Both the position numbers and the translations under genes were made by a program. A stretch of DNA of 64,000 nucleotides from Adlercreutzia equolifaciens (GTDB lineage Bacteria > Actinomycetota > Coriobacteriia > Coriobacteriales > Eggerthellaceae): NCBI RefSeq assembly GCF_029076695.1, contig NZ_JARFIK010000001.1:186001-250000 (forward strand), read 5' to 3'. How positions within the stretch are numbered: the stretch's first letter is position 1; the number at the start of each line of letters is the position of its first letter. The notes below the pieces were generated by a model. The model worked only from the letters and a program-made list of their open reading frames with translations. It did no database searches and was not told the DNA's origin. Shown here piece after piece: positions 52,537 to 61,409 of this stretch.

Positions 52537-52614
52537 TGGTCGCGGGGGCCGGATTTGAACCGACGACCTTCGGGTTATGAGCCCGACGAGCTGACCAGAC
52601 TGCTCCACCCCGCA
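52537..52614 (-). tRNA. Initiator tRNA-Met (CAU)
   Basis: A 78-nt cloverleaf including an encoded CCA. The acceptor strand is TGCGGGG, the anticodon loop CTCATAA is flanked by the GGG/CCC pairs that mark initiator tRNAs, and the T-arm is GGTTCAAATCC. The body is nearly identical to the bacterial fMet tRNA consensus. The first acceptor pair is U1-G72 rather than the usual unpaired C1-A72. Confidence 0.95.
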
Positions 52615-53101
52615 ATGGGTTGCCTCAAAGGGCAAGGAAATATATTACGCCGTTAAGCGCATATTGCAAGGAAAGAGCAGATCGATCTAAACCAGTTTCA
52701 CAGTTTCTCCTCATTTCCAAACATTTCTGCACCCAATTCGACCGCATCTTCATCTACGGGAATATTAACTGCCCTCAGAGTATTGAAACGATTCAAGGCG
52801 GGGCGACTCAAATTTACCAATTCGCACACTTCCCGCACACTTGCGAAAACAGCCGCACACTTGCGAAAACAGCCGCACACTTTGCCAAGGAAGGCGCGCA
52901 ATTAAGCAACTTGTTCCCGCAAGCTTGAAGATCACCGCAAGACGCCGAAAGTCATTTTGAGAAACTTTAGCGCACCAGGCACCAAGAAAAAGTAATCAGC
53001 CATTCCTCCCAATCTACCTGTCTTAACACGCCGTTAATTGCTCATCTTTAGATGATAGACTGACGAATCAGAAGTGTATTGCGGAGAAGAAGGAGAAGGC
53101 C
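52615..53101. other. 487-bp spacer with a 20-bp tandem repeat
   Basis: No convincing gene. CGCACACTT words occur at 52823, 52834, 52854 and 52874; the last three are in exact 20-bp period (CGCACACTTGCGAAAACAGC repeated twice and begun a third time). TCATCT-TT-AGATGA (53042-53055) is a perfect palindrome about 47 bp before the next start. Two short ORFs over the repeat look non-coding. Confidence 0.5.
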
Positions 53102-53892
53102 ATGACGCAAATCTGGAAAAGGGGAATCGCACTGCTCGTTGCTGCGGTGCTCGCACTCTGTCTGCTCGGTGCTATTCCCGGCACTGCCCCGGAGGCGCAG
53201 GCAGCCAGCGCGTCCCACATGAAATCGCTGAACTTGAAGTGGGATCTGAAGAAGAACAAAGCAGTCGCGTTCAAAACCTCATGGCCGGGTGCAGGATTCC
53301 AGAGCATGGCGGCGACCATCAAAAATTACAAGGTCACTAAAGCCAGCAAAAAGGGCTACAAGAAACTAACGCTTACCGTCGTTTTTAACAACAAGTTCAA
53401 TCCTTCCTCAAAGCAGCTTAAAGCTATGAGCAACACCGTTGGCGATTGGAACCTTACGTGGGGAACAGCATGGCTCACGGCAGTGGACTACACGACAGGC
53501 AAATGCCTCGAAGCCAAGAACAAACATGGTGTTACCGTCAAATTTGGGAACTGGAAGATTGAGGGCGGTAAGAAGTTCAAGAACATAGAAAACGGAACTA
53601 TTCAGGTATACAAAAAGGCGACCTGCAAGGTGACCATCACATATCCCGCCAACTACAAGGGACTTTGCATCGGTATTGGAGGGGACAACGACCACTACGG
53701 GTCCTATGTGGAAGACAACTACAATGACTCCGACTTCATTCCGAAGGACAAAGAAGGTCTTTTCTGGACTGGAAAGGCGCCCTTTGGCAAAACAAGCCTA
53801 TAGACTGGAAGCTTAAGTATCGCAGCGATCTGGGTAAATCTCAGTTCTACACTAAGAGCAAGACCAATTCCCACTGGATGCGGGTAAAGTAA
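53102..53892 (+). pseudogene. Secreted protein of unknown family, frameshifted near its 3' end
   Basis: The ATG at 53102 follows AAGGAG. The open frame gives 233 residues with a clear signal peptide (cleavage near AQA-AS, about 35) and a Lys/Tyr-rich beta-type body ending in WTGKAPFGKTSL at 53803. Shifting by -1 at the AAAA near 53785 restores a frame that continues PIDWKLKYRSDLGK and ends WMRVK with TAA at 53890-53892, just before the terminator. One missing A in the run explains this. A -1 ribosomal slip is possible but the site is not a classic heptamer. No known domain. Confidence 0.65.
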
Positions 53893-53927
53893 ATCCCAAC
53901 GCAAAATACTCTCTTGAACACCATTGG

Positions 53928-53963
53928 CCCTCTCCGATTCTTAGGAAGAAGAGAGGGTCTTTC
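53928..53963 (+). terminator. Terminator after the frameshifted secreted gene
   Basis: CCCTCTC (53928-53934) and GAGAGGG (53951-53957) with an inner TTCTT/AAGAA pair, followed by TCTTTC. It lies 36 nt after the restored stop at 53892, supporting that stop as the original end. The sequence is nearly the same as the terminator at 55628-55667. Confidence 0.75.
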
Positions 53964-53971
53964 GAACCAAT

Positions 53972-55585
53972 ATGAGAAAGACGGCTTTCGTGAGGCTTCT
54001 CAAAAACCTTGTTTCTTGTTCGCTGGCGGCGGCGCTCGCCCTAACCCTTACCCCGGCGGCGGCATGGGCGGCGGACAAATACGACAACGCAGGCCGAGCC
54101 ACTGCGAACTCCGAAGAGATTTACCCTCTCGAAGAAACCGCCTCGTTGCCCAACGTAACCACCCATACCCAGGCTGAGATCATTGCCTGGGTGAAGGCTC
54201 ATCCCTTCGACACCGAGAAAGATCGCGGCTACGCCGTAAAGCCTAAGCTGAAGGCACCTTACGCCGCTGGCAAACCGTCGAAGACAAATCTGCAGGAGGG
54301 CCTGAACGCCCTTAACGCCATGCGCTACATTGCCGGCCTCGATGCAAATGTGACCTTCGATGAAACCTACAACGAGTTGGCACAAGCAGCCGCTTTGGTA
54401 AACTGCATCAACGGCAAGCTCTCCCATTATCCCTCTCAGCCCAAGGGCATGGATGTAGCGCTGTACGAAAGGGGCTGCAAGGGCGCATCTTCAAGCAATC
54501 TTTACTCAATGCGCGCTAATATCGCCAGCGCCAATGTTGGCTATATGGATGACTCCGACCCTACCAATATTAGCCGCGTTGGCCATCGTCGTTGGATCCT
54601 CAATCCAACCATGGGGAAAACGGGAGTGGGCTACGTTGAGGGCTTCAGCGCAACCTGTGCGCACGACAGGTCCAACAGCGATGCCACTCAATCGAATGTT
54701 GTGTGGCCAGCACAGAATATGCCTCTTGAGTATTTCAAGGGGACGGTGTTGAACGAATCGTCGAACTTCAGCTCTTTGCCAGCATGGTCGGTATCGACGG
54801 GCGAAGTGCTCGACGCCTCTGAAGTGAAGGTAACACTAACGCGCAAATCAGATGGCCGGACATGGACGTTCTCCAAAGCAAAGGCCGATGGCGACTTTTA
54901 TGTCGACAACACCAGCTACGGCCAGCGTGGCTGCGTTATATTCCGTCCCAAAAATCTAGCTGACATAGAGCCTGGCGACCGTTTCCGCGTGCAAGTGGTG
55001 GGCATCCCCCAAGAGCTTGATTACACCGTGAACTTTTTCGAAATCTGGCCCTCTATCTGGCGTGCCAAGATCACCGTAGCACCCGCCGCCTACACGGGAA
55101 AAGCCATCAAGCCCAAAGTAACGGTCAAGCTCAACGGAAAGACGCTACGTCAGGGAACCGATTACAAAGTCGACGCCGCAAGCAAACCTATCATCGGCAT
55201 GAACGACATTACCGTCGTCGGCATTGGGAAGTACACCGGGGAAAAGGATGCCATCTTCCGCGTTAGACCCAGCAAACTCTCTTTGTCTAAAGTGACGGCA
55301 GCCAAGAAGTCCTTTACGGCAAAATGGAAGAGCACGGTAGCTGACCAGGAGTGGGAGGTCAGCGGTTACCAGGTGCGCTATTCTACTAGCTCAAGCATGA
55401 AAAATGCCAAAGTGAAGACTATCAGGAACTGCTATAAGACTTCGCTCAAAGTGTCTGGGCTGAAAAAAGGCAAAAAGTATTACGTGCAGGTGCGCGCCTA
55501 TATTTCCGAATACGACTACGAAAAGGGCAAGGCCGCGAATCTCTACTCCGATTGGTCCAAGGCTAAATCCGTGAAAGTAAAGTAG
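53972..55585 (+). CDS. Secreted CAP-domain protein with FnIII-like C-terminus
   Basis: 537 residues: signal peptide (cleavage near AWA-AD, about 34) and a CAP/SCP-like domain (about 105-260: LNALNAMRYIAGL, ELAQAAALVNC, GKLSHYP, ISRVGHRRWILNP). A beta domain (about 365-430: APAAYTGKAIKPKVTV, GTDYKV) and a fibronectin type III-like end (about 435-537) finishing SVKVK follow. CAP proteins are secreted, with roles in adhesion or wall association that vary widely. No good SD is obvious in front of the ATG; the start is set by the signal peptide. Confidence 0.85.
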   Translation: MRKTAFVRLLKNLVSCSLAAALALTLTPAAAWAADKYDNAGRATANSEEIYPLEETASLPNVTTHTQAEIIAWVKAHPFDTEKDRGYAVKPKLKAPYAAGKPSKTNLQEGLNALNAMRYIAGLDANVTFDETYNELAQAAALVNCINGKLSHYPSQPKGMDVALYERGCKGASSSNLYSMRANIASANVGYMDDSDPTNISRVGHRRWILNPTMGKTGVGYVEGFSATCAHDRSNSDATQSNVVWPAQNMPLEYFKGTVLNESSNFSSLPAWSVSTGEVLDASEVKVTLTRKSDGRTWTFSKAKADGDFYVDNTSYGQRGCVIFRPKNLADIEPGDRFRVQVVGIPQELDYTVNFFEIWPSIWRAKITVAPAAYTGKAIKPKVTVKLNGKTLRQGTDYKVDAASKPIIGMNDITVVGIGKYTGEKDAIFRVRPSKLSLSKVTAAKKSFTAKWKSTVADQEWEVSGYQVRYSTSSSMKNAKVKTIRNCYKTSLKVSGLKKGKKYYVQVRAYISEYDYEKGKAANLYSDWSKAKSVKVK

Positions 55586-55627
55586 CCTCCTCACCCCGAT
55601 TCAGGCGGGTACCTCCGCAACAATTTG

Positions 55628-55667
55628 ACCCTCTCCAATTCGCTGGAAGAAGAGAGGGTTCTTTTCT
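55628..55667 (+). terminator. Terminator of the CAP-domain gene
   Basis: ACCCTCTC (55628-55635) and GAGAGGGT (55652-55659) form an 8-bp stem with an inner pairing, followed by TTCTTTTCT. Confidence 0.88.
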
Positions 55668-55729
55668 GTCCTCAAGGCCCAAAGCCTCAATGGCCAGGTT
55701 CGACTCTTGCTGTAGGCGCGCTCACGGTA

Positions 55730-56452
55730 TCAACTTAGGCACAACTCTTCGTCCAGAGCCAGCTCTGCGGCTTTCTCGTTCTTTGCAACCCGTCGATCGG
55801 CCACGGCGCGAACCGTGCGGCCCACAGCATAGCCACCGAATACCACCGTGTACACCGCTACGCTTGCCTGAGCTGCCGCGCCGCCCTGCAGAGCCGCTGG
55901 AGCCAGCATGAGCATAAGATGCACGTACACCAGCCCGAAGAATGGATAGGCCCATTTTTGCACCCGGCGCCACTGGGTTTTGCTCATGCGCTTCTTTACC
56001 CCGTTGAACGATGTGACGCCCAGGACCAGCAGCAGCACCAAAAGCAGCAGGGCCACTCCCAATGATAGCGCCACAGCCGGTCGCGCAATGCCCGAGGCCA
56101 GCCGCGTCACGTAGGACCCCAAATACAGGGCCACATGACCCAGGGCAAGCAGCCAGGCAAGGATGGAAAGCTCGGCCCGTACGGGTCGCAGCTGCTGGGA
56201 CACCCAGCCGTCCTTGCGGAACACGCCGATGTACATCACCACTACAAACAGAGCCGTGGCCAGCGTGCACTTGTGAATAAGCAGGTACAGTCCATCGTGC
56301 ACCAAGCCCGGCATGCGCGTGGTGGCATCGACAATAAATAGAACGTCCAGCACAATGGCTGCCGCATAGAACGCCCAGGGCGCCACCTTCAGCGGCTTCT
56401 TGCACACTAAGGCGAAGACGATTGAACCAACCAGCACTAGCAGAAAGCTCAT
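55730..56452 (-). CDS. Cytochrome b-like membrane subunit of molybdoenzyme 3
   Basis: 240 residues with about six membrane segments. Histidines sit in or near helices in a ferric-reductase/YedZ-like pattern (HDGLYLLIHKCTLA, LGHVALYL, FFGLVYVHLML), suggesting two b hemes. As last gene of the molybdoenzyme 3 operon it is the probable quinol-oxidising membrane subunit. It overlaps the chaperone gene by 4 nt. The family match is by pattern only, so the heme role is inferred. Confidence 0.68.
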   Translation of the reverse strand: MSFLLVLVGSIVFALVCKKPLKVAPWAFYAAAIVLDVLFIVDATTRMPGLVHDGLYLLIHKCTLATALFVVVMYIGVFRKDGWVSQQLRPVRAELSILAWLLALGHVALYLGSYVTRLASGIARPAVALSLGVALLLLVLLLVLGVTSFNGVKKRMSKTQWRRVQKWAYPFFGLVYVHLMLMLAPAALQGGAAAQASVAVYTVVFGGYAVGRTVRAVADRRVAKNEKAAELALDEELCLS

Positions 56453-57123
56453 GGGAGCACCTCCAGCAACTTCAGACCCACTTCAGCAAAGGCCGCATAG
56501 GGCGTGTCGGCCCCCTTTTCTTTCGTCTGCTCCATGAACGGACGAAGCCACGAGGCGCCGTGCTCGACATCGAAGCGGGCGAGGCTCTCTTCCCACCGAG
56601 CGGCCTCATCTTCGGCCTCGCGCGTCAGCGCGTCGGCCCAACGAGCCGCCAGATAGGACAGAAACTCAAACTCCTCGAAAACCGAGTCGCACGGCTCTGT
56701 GCGGTCGTTCTTCGCCCTTACGCCGGCCTCGCGCATCTGGCGCTCTACGTCGATAGTCACCGAGGTGCGGAAGAGCGAGGGCTTGCCGGGCAAACCGCGC
56801 TCGACGTGCCGAAACGCCGTCTCGTAGGGGAAAATGAGAGCCTTGCCCCCTGGCGCCAGGTACAGCTTGGTATAAGTGCGCCGCAAAACGCCAAACAGCT
56901 CGGCAACGTCGACATCGCACCATGAGCGAAGCGCCAAAGCCGCCTCCCCCGCCGTCTCCTCAGCCACACCCGCATCGATCAAGCAGCCTTCAGCGTCCTG
57001 AGCCACAGCACCGGTCACAAGGCCCTCGGCAAACACCTCATTTGGGTAGGCGAACAGACAGGAGAGCAACTCGCAGGCATCGGCTATGCCCACGGCGCGC
57101 AGAATAGTTTCTTGGTTTTTCAT
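56449..57123 (-). CDS. TorD-family chaperone of molybdoenzyme 3
   Basis: 224 residues, helical and acidic, with the TorD pattern LRRTYTKLYLAPGG-ALIFPYETAF near residues 80-105 and a following VFEEFEFLSYLAARWADAL. It should bind the Tat leader of the catalytic subunit at 57908-60385. The ATG at 57123 follows GAAAGGACATC; the longer frame upstream is rejected because its sequence is Arg/Gly-rich and unlike the family. It begins 107 nt after the ferredoxin stop. Confidence 0.85.
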   Translation of the reverse strand: MKNQETILRAVGIADACELLSCLFAYPNEVFAEGLVTGAVAQDAEGCLIDAGVAEETAGEAALALRSWCDVDVAELFGVLRRTYTKLYLAPGGKALIFPYETAFRHVERGLPGKPSLFRTSVTIDVERQMREAGVRAKNDRTEPCDSVFEEFEFLSYLAARWADALTREAEDEAARWEESLARFDVEHGASWLRPFMEQTKEKGADTPYAAFAEVGLKLLEVLP

Positions 57124-57230
57124 GATGTCCTTTCGCGCAGGGACGACAGAGAAAGAGCCCCGCAAGCGACGGGCGGCCCCACGCTTGTTCGTCGGGCCGC
57201 CCGTATTGTTCGTAAGGCTATGCCAATCGG

Positions 57231-57893
57231 CTACAACAAGTAGTAGACGTTCGGATTCGTGCCAGCGCCCTCGCACAGGTGCACGTACTCGCGACCCTCG
57301 ATGGCCTGGGACACATCCGACTCCGGGTCGTCCAGATCGCCCCAGAAGCGGGCACGAGCCAGGCAAAGCTGCATGCAAGCCGGCACCTCGCCGCGATCGA
57401 TCAGGTTCTTGCAGAAGGTGCACTTCTCGACCGTGCCGGCGTTGTGCGGCGGCGCATCGAACTCGCCCACCTCCACGTCAAGGTAGTACTCTGGCGATTT
57501 AATGAGGGTACGCACCTCGTCGTAGGGGCAAGCCTTGATGCAGCTTTCGCAGCCGATGCACAGCTCGCTGTCCACCGACACGATGCCGGTATCCGGGTCC
57601 TTCGAAGTTGCACCGGTGGGACAGGCCTCCTCGCAGGCCGGGTTTTCGCAGTGCTGGCACTGCACCGGCAGGTACAGCAGAGTGCAATCGGGGAAGGTAC
57701 CGCCCGCGTTGTCATTGGCCACAGCGCCCTTCACCACCGCGGTGCCGAAGGTGTCCCAGTCGTAGTCGGTCTTGGTGTACACCACGTTGTAGACCACATC
57801 CTTGGGGTTGTTGTTGGCAATCTTGCACGCTGCAGCGCATGCCTGGCAGCCAACGCAGCGATGAAGATCGATAGCCATTCCGTAACGAGTCAT
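57231..57893 (-). CDS. Four-cluster ferredoxin subunit of molybdoenzyme 3
   Basis: 220 residues with four Cys groups: CVGCQACAAAC, CQHCENPACEEAC, CIGCESCIKAC and CTFCKNLIDRG...CMQLC. Compared with the other ferredoxins in the window it has longer inserts (about 30-70 and 140-165), closer to NrfC/PhsB-like proteins. The start is 14 nt after the catalytic subunit stop with AGGATGAG upstream. No export signal, as expected. Confidence 0.92.
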   Translation of the reverse strand: MTRYGMAIDLHRCVGCQACAAACKIANNNPKDVVYNVVYTKTDYDWDTFGTAVVKGAVANDNAGGTFPDCTLLYLPVQCQHCENPACEEACPTGATSKDPDTGIVSVDSELCIGCESCIKACPYDEVRTLIKSPEYYLDVEVGEFDAPPHNAGTVEKCTFCKNLIDRGEVPACMQLCLARARFWGDLDDPESDVSQAIEGREYVHLCEGAGTNPNVYYLL

Positions 57894-57907
57894 CTATCTC
57901 ATCCTCC

Positions 57908-60385
57908 CTAGAGCTTCTCGATGGCCACGGCGCAGTCGAAGTAGGACTGGTTGCGACAGGCCTGGTTGTAGTCGTTGAACGTAGTACGGGCCAAGTCGCC
58001 GTCGATGTGCTCGCGCATAAGGAAGCTGCGGGGGCAATGGAGCACGGTACGCTGCTGCCCGGGATTGATGGTGGCGCGCAGCGTCACCGAGCCGCGGTCG
58101 TTGTACAGGCGCACGACGTCGCCCTCCTCAATACCGTAGTCGGCCGCATCCTCGGGGTTGATACGGCAGATAGGCTCGCGCTCGTATTCCTTCAGATAGT
58201 CCACGTCGTACCACTGGGTGTGGGTACGGGTGCGCATGTGCTCGCAGCAGACGCTGAAGGGGAACTTCTTACGGATGGGGTTGGACAGGTCGGCCTCACG
58301 CGCCGGCTCCCAGTACAGGGCGAACTTCTCCTTCTCGATGTCCAGCTCCTGGCCCATCATGTAGTCAGGCTGCGGATCCTCGCGATAGAACTGCGCACGC
58401 GTGGTGGGCGTGCCGAAGATGCCGCCCTCGAACGCCACCTCGGGATCGGGCTGGCAGCGCAGGTAGTTCTTCTCGCGGATCTTGTCGAGCGTCACGCCGT
58501 TCTCGATACCGTAGGGCGTGCTCAGCAATACTTCCAGATACTCTTCGTTGGTGAAGTCGAAGAAGTCGCCGTAGCCCAGAGCATCGGCCAGCATGCGGTA
58601 GATCTCGACGTCGGGCTTGCTCTCGTATAGGGGCTCGACGGCTTTCTCGTTCCACAGCAGATAAGGGTTCGAGTAGTAGCGCACGCGCAGGTCCTCATTC
58701 TCGAACCAGTGGCAGGCGGGCAGCAAGATGTCGGCGTAAAGAGCTGTGTCGTTCATCGTCATATCCTGGATGACGATGAACTCGATGGCCTCCAGCGCCT
58801 CCAGCGTGTCGTTCTGCTGCGTCTGGTTCGATACGACGTTAGTGGCCATGGCGTAGAATGACTTGATCGGATAGTCCTCGCCCATCTTCTTGCCCGTCTT
58901 GACGATGTCCAGGAAGTGCGTCCAGTTCAGCTTTCCCGCCACGCCCTGGGGCAGCTCGCCCGACGTACTGGGCAGGGCGAGCGCCGCCGCCACATTGCCC
59001 TCGCCGAAGTTGCTCTCGCCAATGCAGAGGCCGGCGCCATGTTGGCCGATCTGACCGGAGATGAGCAGCAGCGAGTTGATGCACTTCGAGCTGTACATGC
59101 CGTTGTTGTAATGGTTCAGACCGTACTTCATGTCGGTCATGACCTTGCCCTCTTGGGTGTAAAGGTGGGCCAAATGCTGGATGTCCTCAGCGCTGACGCC
59201 GGTAACCTCGGTGGTGTGCTCCAACGTCCAAGGTTCGGCCGCCTCGCGGATCATGTCCATCTCGGTGCGCACGGCAATACCGTTCACCTTAGGCACGCCG
59301 GTCAAGGCCGGCTTGGTGGCCTCGCTATAAGGCACTGGGCCGTTGGTGCTTTCGTCCCAGATAACCTGAGGATCCACCTCAACTTCGTTACCCTGCTCGT
59401 CGGTGGTGGTGGTAGGCTTGACGCCCAAATCGCTCATGCGCAGGAACATACCATCGTCCTTCACCAGGAAGGGCGCCTCGGTGTGGTCGCGCAAAAAGTC
59501 GGTCTTCTCCCAGCCCTGCTCAAAAATCTCGTGAATGATGCCCAGGGCCAGCGCGCCGTCGGTTGCCGGATGCACGGGAATGAACCAATCGGCTTTCGAG
59601 CCCATGGTGCGGTAGGCAATGTCGATGACGATAAATTCCTTGCCCTGCTCCTGCACGTCCAAGTAGAAGTGCGTGCGCTGTTTATCGGATACGCAGGTCT
59701 CGCCGCCCCACAACACAACATGGTCGGTGTTGTAAATGTCAGACATGCGGTGCTGGTAGGCATTCGCGTAACCAAACACGTACATGTTCGCCATAGGAGT
59801 GGCAATGTCGCGGTCGGGCAGCACGCGGGACGCTCCCATGACGTTCATCAGGCGCGCCATGATGGAACCTTCGGGAGCGGCGCCCGAAAGCGTGGCGGTA
59901 TTGCCGCTGCCCAGGAAGACGGCGATGGACTGCGGGCCGAACTCCTCGGTATACTGCTTCCACTTGTCGGTGATCTCGGTGATAGCCTCATCCCAGCTGA
60001 TGCGCTCGAACTCTCCGCTGCCACGCTTCCCCACGCGGCGCATGGGGTACTGCAGGCGCTCGGTGCTGTAGACACGAGCCGGCTGCGTGAGACCCTTCGG
60101 GCAGATACGGTCGAACTCGGGGCCGTCGTCGAAATGGCCGGCCGTGGTACGAACCACCTGGCCGTCGCGCACGTGCACGTTCAGATAGCAACCACCAGCA
60201 CACTGGCCACGGCACGCGCCTGAGTAAATTTTCGTTTCGGGAATTTCCACCGCCGCCTCGCCGCCGGTTTCCGCCAAGTTCTCACCCTGAGGGCTGCAAC
60301 CAACCAGAGCGCCAGTGGCCGTCAATGCCGCCGCACCCTTGATGAAGCTTCTGCGGGAAAAACCGCGCTTCGTCTGTTCTGCCAT
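57908..60385 (-). CDS. Tat-exported molybdopterin oxidoreductase 3
   Basis: 825 residues: twin-arginine leader (SRRSFIKGAAALTATGA) ending in VGC, a [4Fe-4S] motif CRGQCAGGC with later RICPKG, SWDEAITEITDKW, a long Mo-bis(PGD) domain and a C-terminal barrel (VVRLYNDRGSVTLRA). The ATG at 60385 has AGGAGA 4 nt upstream. The closest relatives by pattern are DmsA-like reductases and the aromatic dehydroxylase group of gut Actinobacteria; the acceptor is unknown. It lies downstream of its own kinase/regulator pair on the same strand. Confidence 0.92.
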   Translation of the reverse strand: MAEQTKRGFSRRSFIKGAAALTATGALVGCSPQGENLAETGGEAAVEIPETKIYSGACRGQCAGGCYLNVHVRDGQVVRTTAGHFDDGPEFDRICPKGLTQPARVYSTERLQYPMRRVGKRGSGEFERISWDEAITEITDKWKQYTEEFGPQSIAVFLGSGNTATLSGAAPEGSIMARLMNVMGASRVLPDRDIATPMANMYVFGYANAYQHRMSDIYNTDHVVLWGGETCVSDKQRTHFYLDVQEQGKEFIVIDIAYRTMGSKADWFIPVHPATDGALALGIIHEIFEQGWEKTDFLRDHTEAPFLVKDDGMFLRMSDLGVKPTTTTDEQGNEVEVDPQVIWDESTNGPVPYSEATKPALTGVPKVNGIAVRTEMDMIREAAEPWTLEHTTEVTGVSAEDIQHLAHLYTQEGKVMTDMKYGLNHYNNGMYSSKCINSLLLISGQIGQHGAGLCIGESNFGEGNVAAALALPSTSGELPQGVAGKLNWTHFLDIVKTGKKMGEDYPIKSFYAMATNVVSNQTQQNDTLEALEAIEFIVIQDMTMNDTALYADILLPACHWFENEDLRVRYYSNPYLLWNEKAVEPLYESKPDVEIYRMLADALGYGDFFDFTNEEYLEVLLSTPYGIENGVTLDKIREKNYLRCQPDPEVAFEGGIFGTPTTRAQFYREDPQPDYMMGQELDIEKEKFALYWEPAREADLSNPIRKKFPFSVCCEHMRTRTHTQWYDVDYLKEYEREPICRINPEDAADYGIEEGDVVRLYNDRGSVTLRATINPGQQRTVLHCPRSFLMREHIDGDLARTTFNDYNQACRNQSYFDCAVAIEKL

Positions 60386-60680
60386 GGATTCTCCTCTCCT
60401 GAATGTGGCGACTCGTCGCGCCAAAGCCACTCGCGCCGAGGCCCCAGAGGGAGGGACAGGGTGCCTCGCGCGAGCTTGTTGAAAAGCCTCCAATCCCCCT
60501 GGCTTTTCGCTGGCTCTACTTTAAAAAAATACGCTGGACAAGGCCATAAATCCTGGGTTAGTTTTGCCTCTTTTCGGAAAACCCAGGGTTAAAAACTTCT
60601 TAACAGGATGTTAAACGCCTGATCAAAGGCTTAGCGCCTTGCGCTCCTTCTTAACCGGAAGGCAACAGCGACGCACAAAC
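60386..60680 (-). promoter_or_regulatory. Control region of the molybdoenzyme 3 operon
   Basis: 295 bp without a gene. From upstream: TTAA direct repeats at 60589-60614, a CCTGGGTT/AACCCAGG hairpin (60552-60587), and a TTGTCC (60536-60541) with TAGAGC 17 bp downstream as a modest promoter on the minus strand. A long A/T stretch lies in the promoter spacer. Confidence 0.5.
60589..60614. promoter_or_regulatory. Response-regulator direct repeats (TTAA every 11 bp)
   Basis: TTAA starts at 60589, 60600 and 60611, giving two exact 11-bp steps; the middle unit reads TTAACA. This is the spacing used by OmpR/PhoB-family regulators binding head-to-tail. The site lies between the regulator gene and the reductase operon. 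Confidence 0.6.
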
Positions 60681-61409
60681 TCATAGCGCCGTTGACTCCA
60701 CCCGCTCGGCCATCTTGTACCCCACACGCTGTACCGTAAGCAGATACCTGGGCTCCGATGGGTTCTCCTCGATCTTCTCGCGAATCTTACGCACAAACAC
60801 TGTGACATTGTTCGTGGGCTTGCAGTCCGCGTTGGACTCCCCCCACACGTATTCCTGAATCTGGCCGCGCGTGAACACCTTGCCGGGATGCGCCGCCAGA
60901 AAGGCAAGGATCTCGAACTCCTTGGTAGTTAGCGGCACCGACTTTCCCTTTACCAGCACCTCGTACTCACCGAAACGCACCTCCAAGTCACCGATGCGTG
61001 CCGTGCCCTCCCGATTGCGCGACCCCGCGAAATCGAGCGCATCTTTATGGCGGCGGATATTCGCATCGATGCGCAGCATCAGCTCAGTGGCATCGAAGGG
61101 CTTGGTAACGTAGTCATCTCCTCCAGCACCGAACCCGACGCTCTTGTCCACGATATCGCACTTCGCGGAAAGGAAGATGATGGGTATGCGATTGCCTTCC
61201 TCGCGAATGCGCTTGCAAACGTCAAAGCCGTTCATGCCAGGCAGCATGACATCAAGCAGCAACAAATCGGGCTGCTCTTGCTCCAAACGCTGCAAGCCTT
61301 CCGCTCCCGTGCGCGCCCCCACGTACTCAAGGCCATGGGCCACTAGCAGCGAGGCCACGGCCTCGTGCAGCTCTTCCTCGTCATCGATAAGCATAACCTT
61401 ACTCATCAT
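60681..61409 (-). CDS. OmpR-family response regulator of molybdoenzyme 3
   Basis: 242 residues: receiver with DDE at 9-11, phospho-acceptor Asp53 (LLLDVMLPG) and KPFDATE loop, then a winged helix from about residue 140 (LTTKEFEILAFLAAHPG...VQRVGYKM). A second ATG three nt downstream fits GAGGGGAA equally well. It overlaps the kinase 3' end and is the partner of that kinase. It resembles the regulator at 19585-20283. Confidence 0.93.
   Translation of the reverse strand: MMSKVMLIDDEEELHEAVASLLVAHGLEYVGARTGAEGLQRLEQEQPDLLLLDVMLPGMNGFDVCKRIREEGNRIPIIFLSAKCDIVDKSVGFGAGGDDYVTKPFDATELMLRIDANIRRHKDALDFAGSRNREGTARIGDLEVRFGEYEVLVKGKSVPLTTKEFEILAFLAAHPGKVFTRGQIQEYVWGESNADCKPTNNVTVFVRKIREKIEENPSEPRYLLTVQRVGYKMAERVESTAL

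Noticed and set aside
52620-52928. Small ORFs on both strands over the 20-bp repeat
   Set aside because: No SD, no similarity recognised, and the frame is kept open mainly by the repeat.
53785-53803. Programmed -1 frameshift in the secreted gene
   Set aside because: No X-XXY-YYZ heptamer or downstream pseudoknot was recognised; a simple indel is the simpler explanation.
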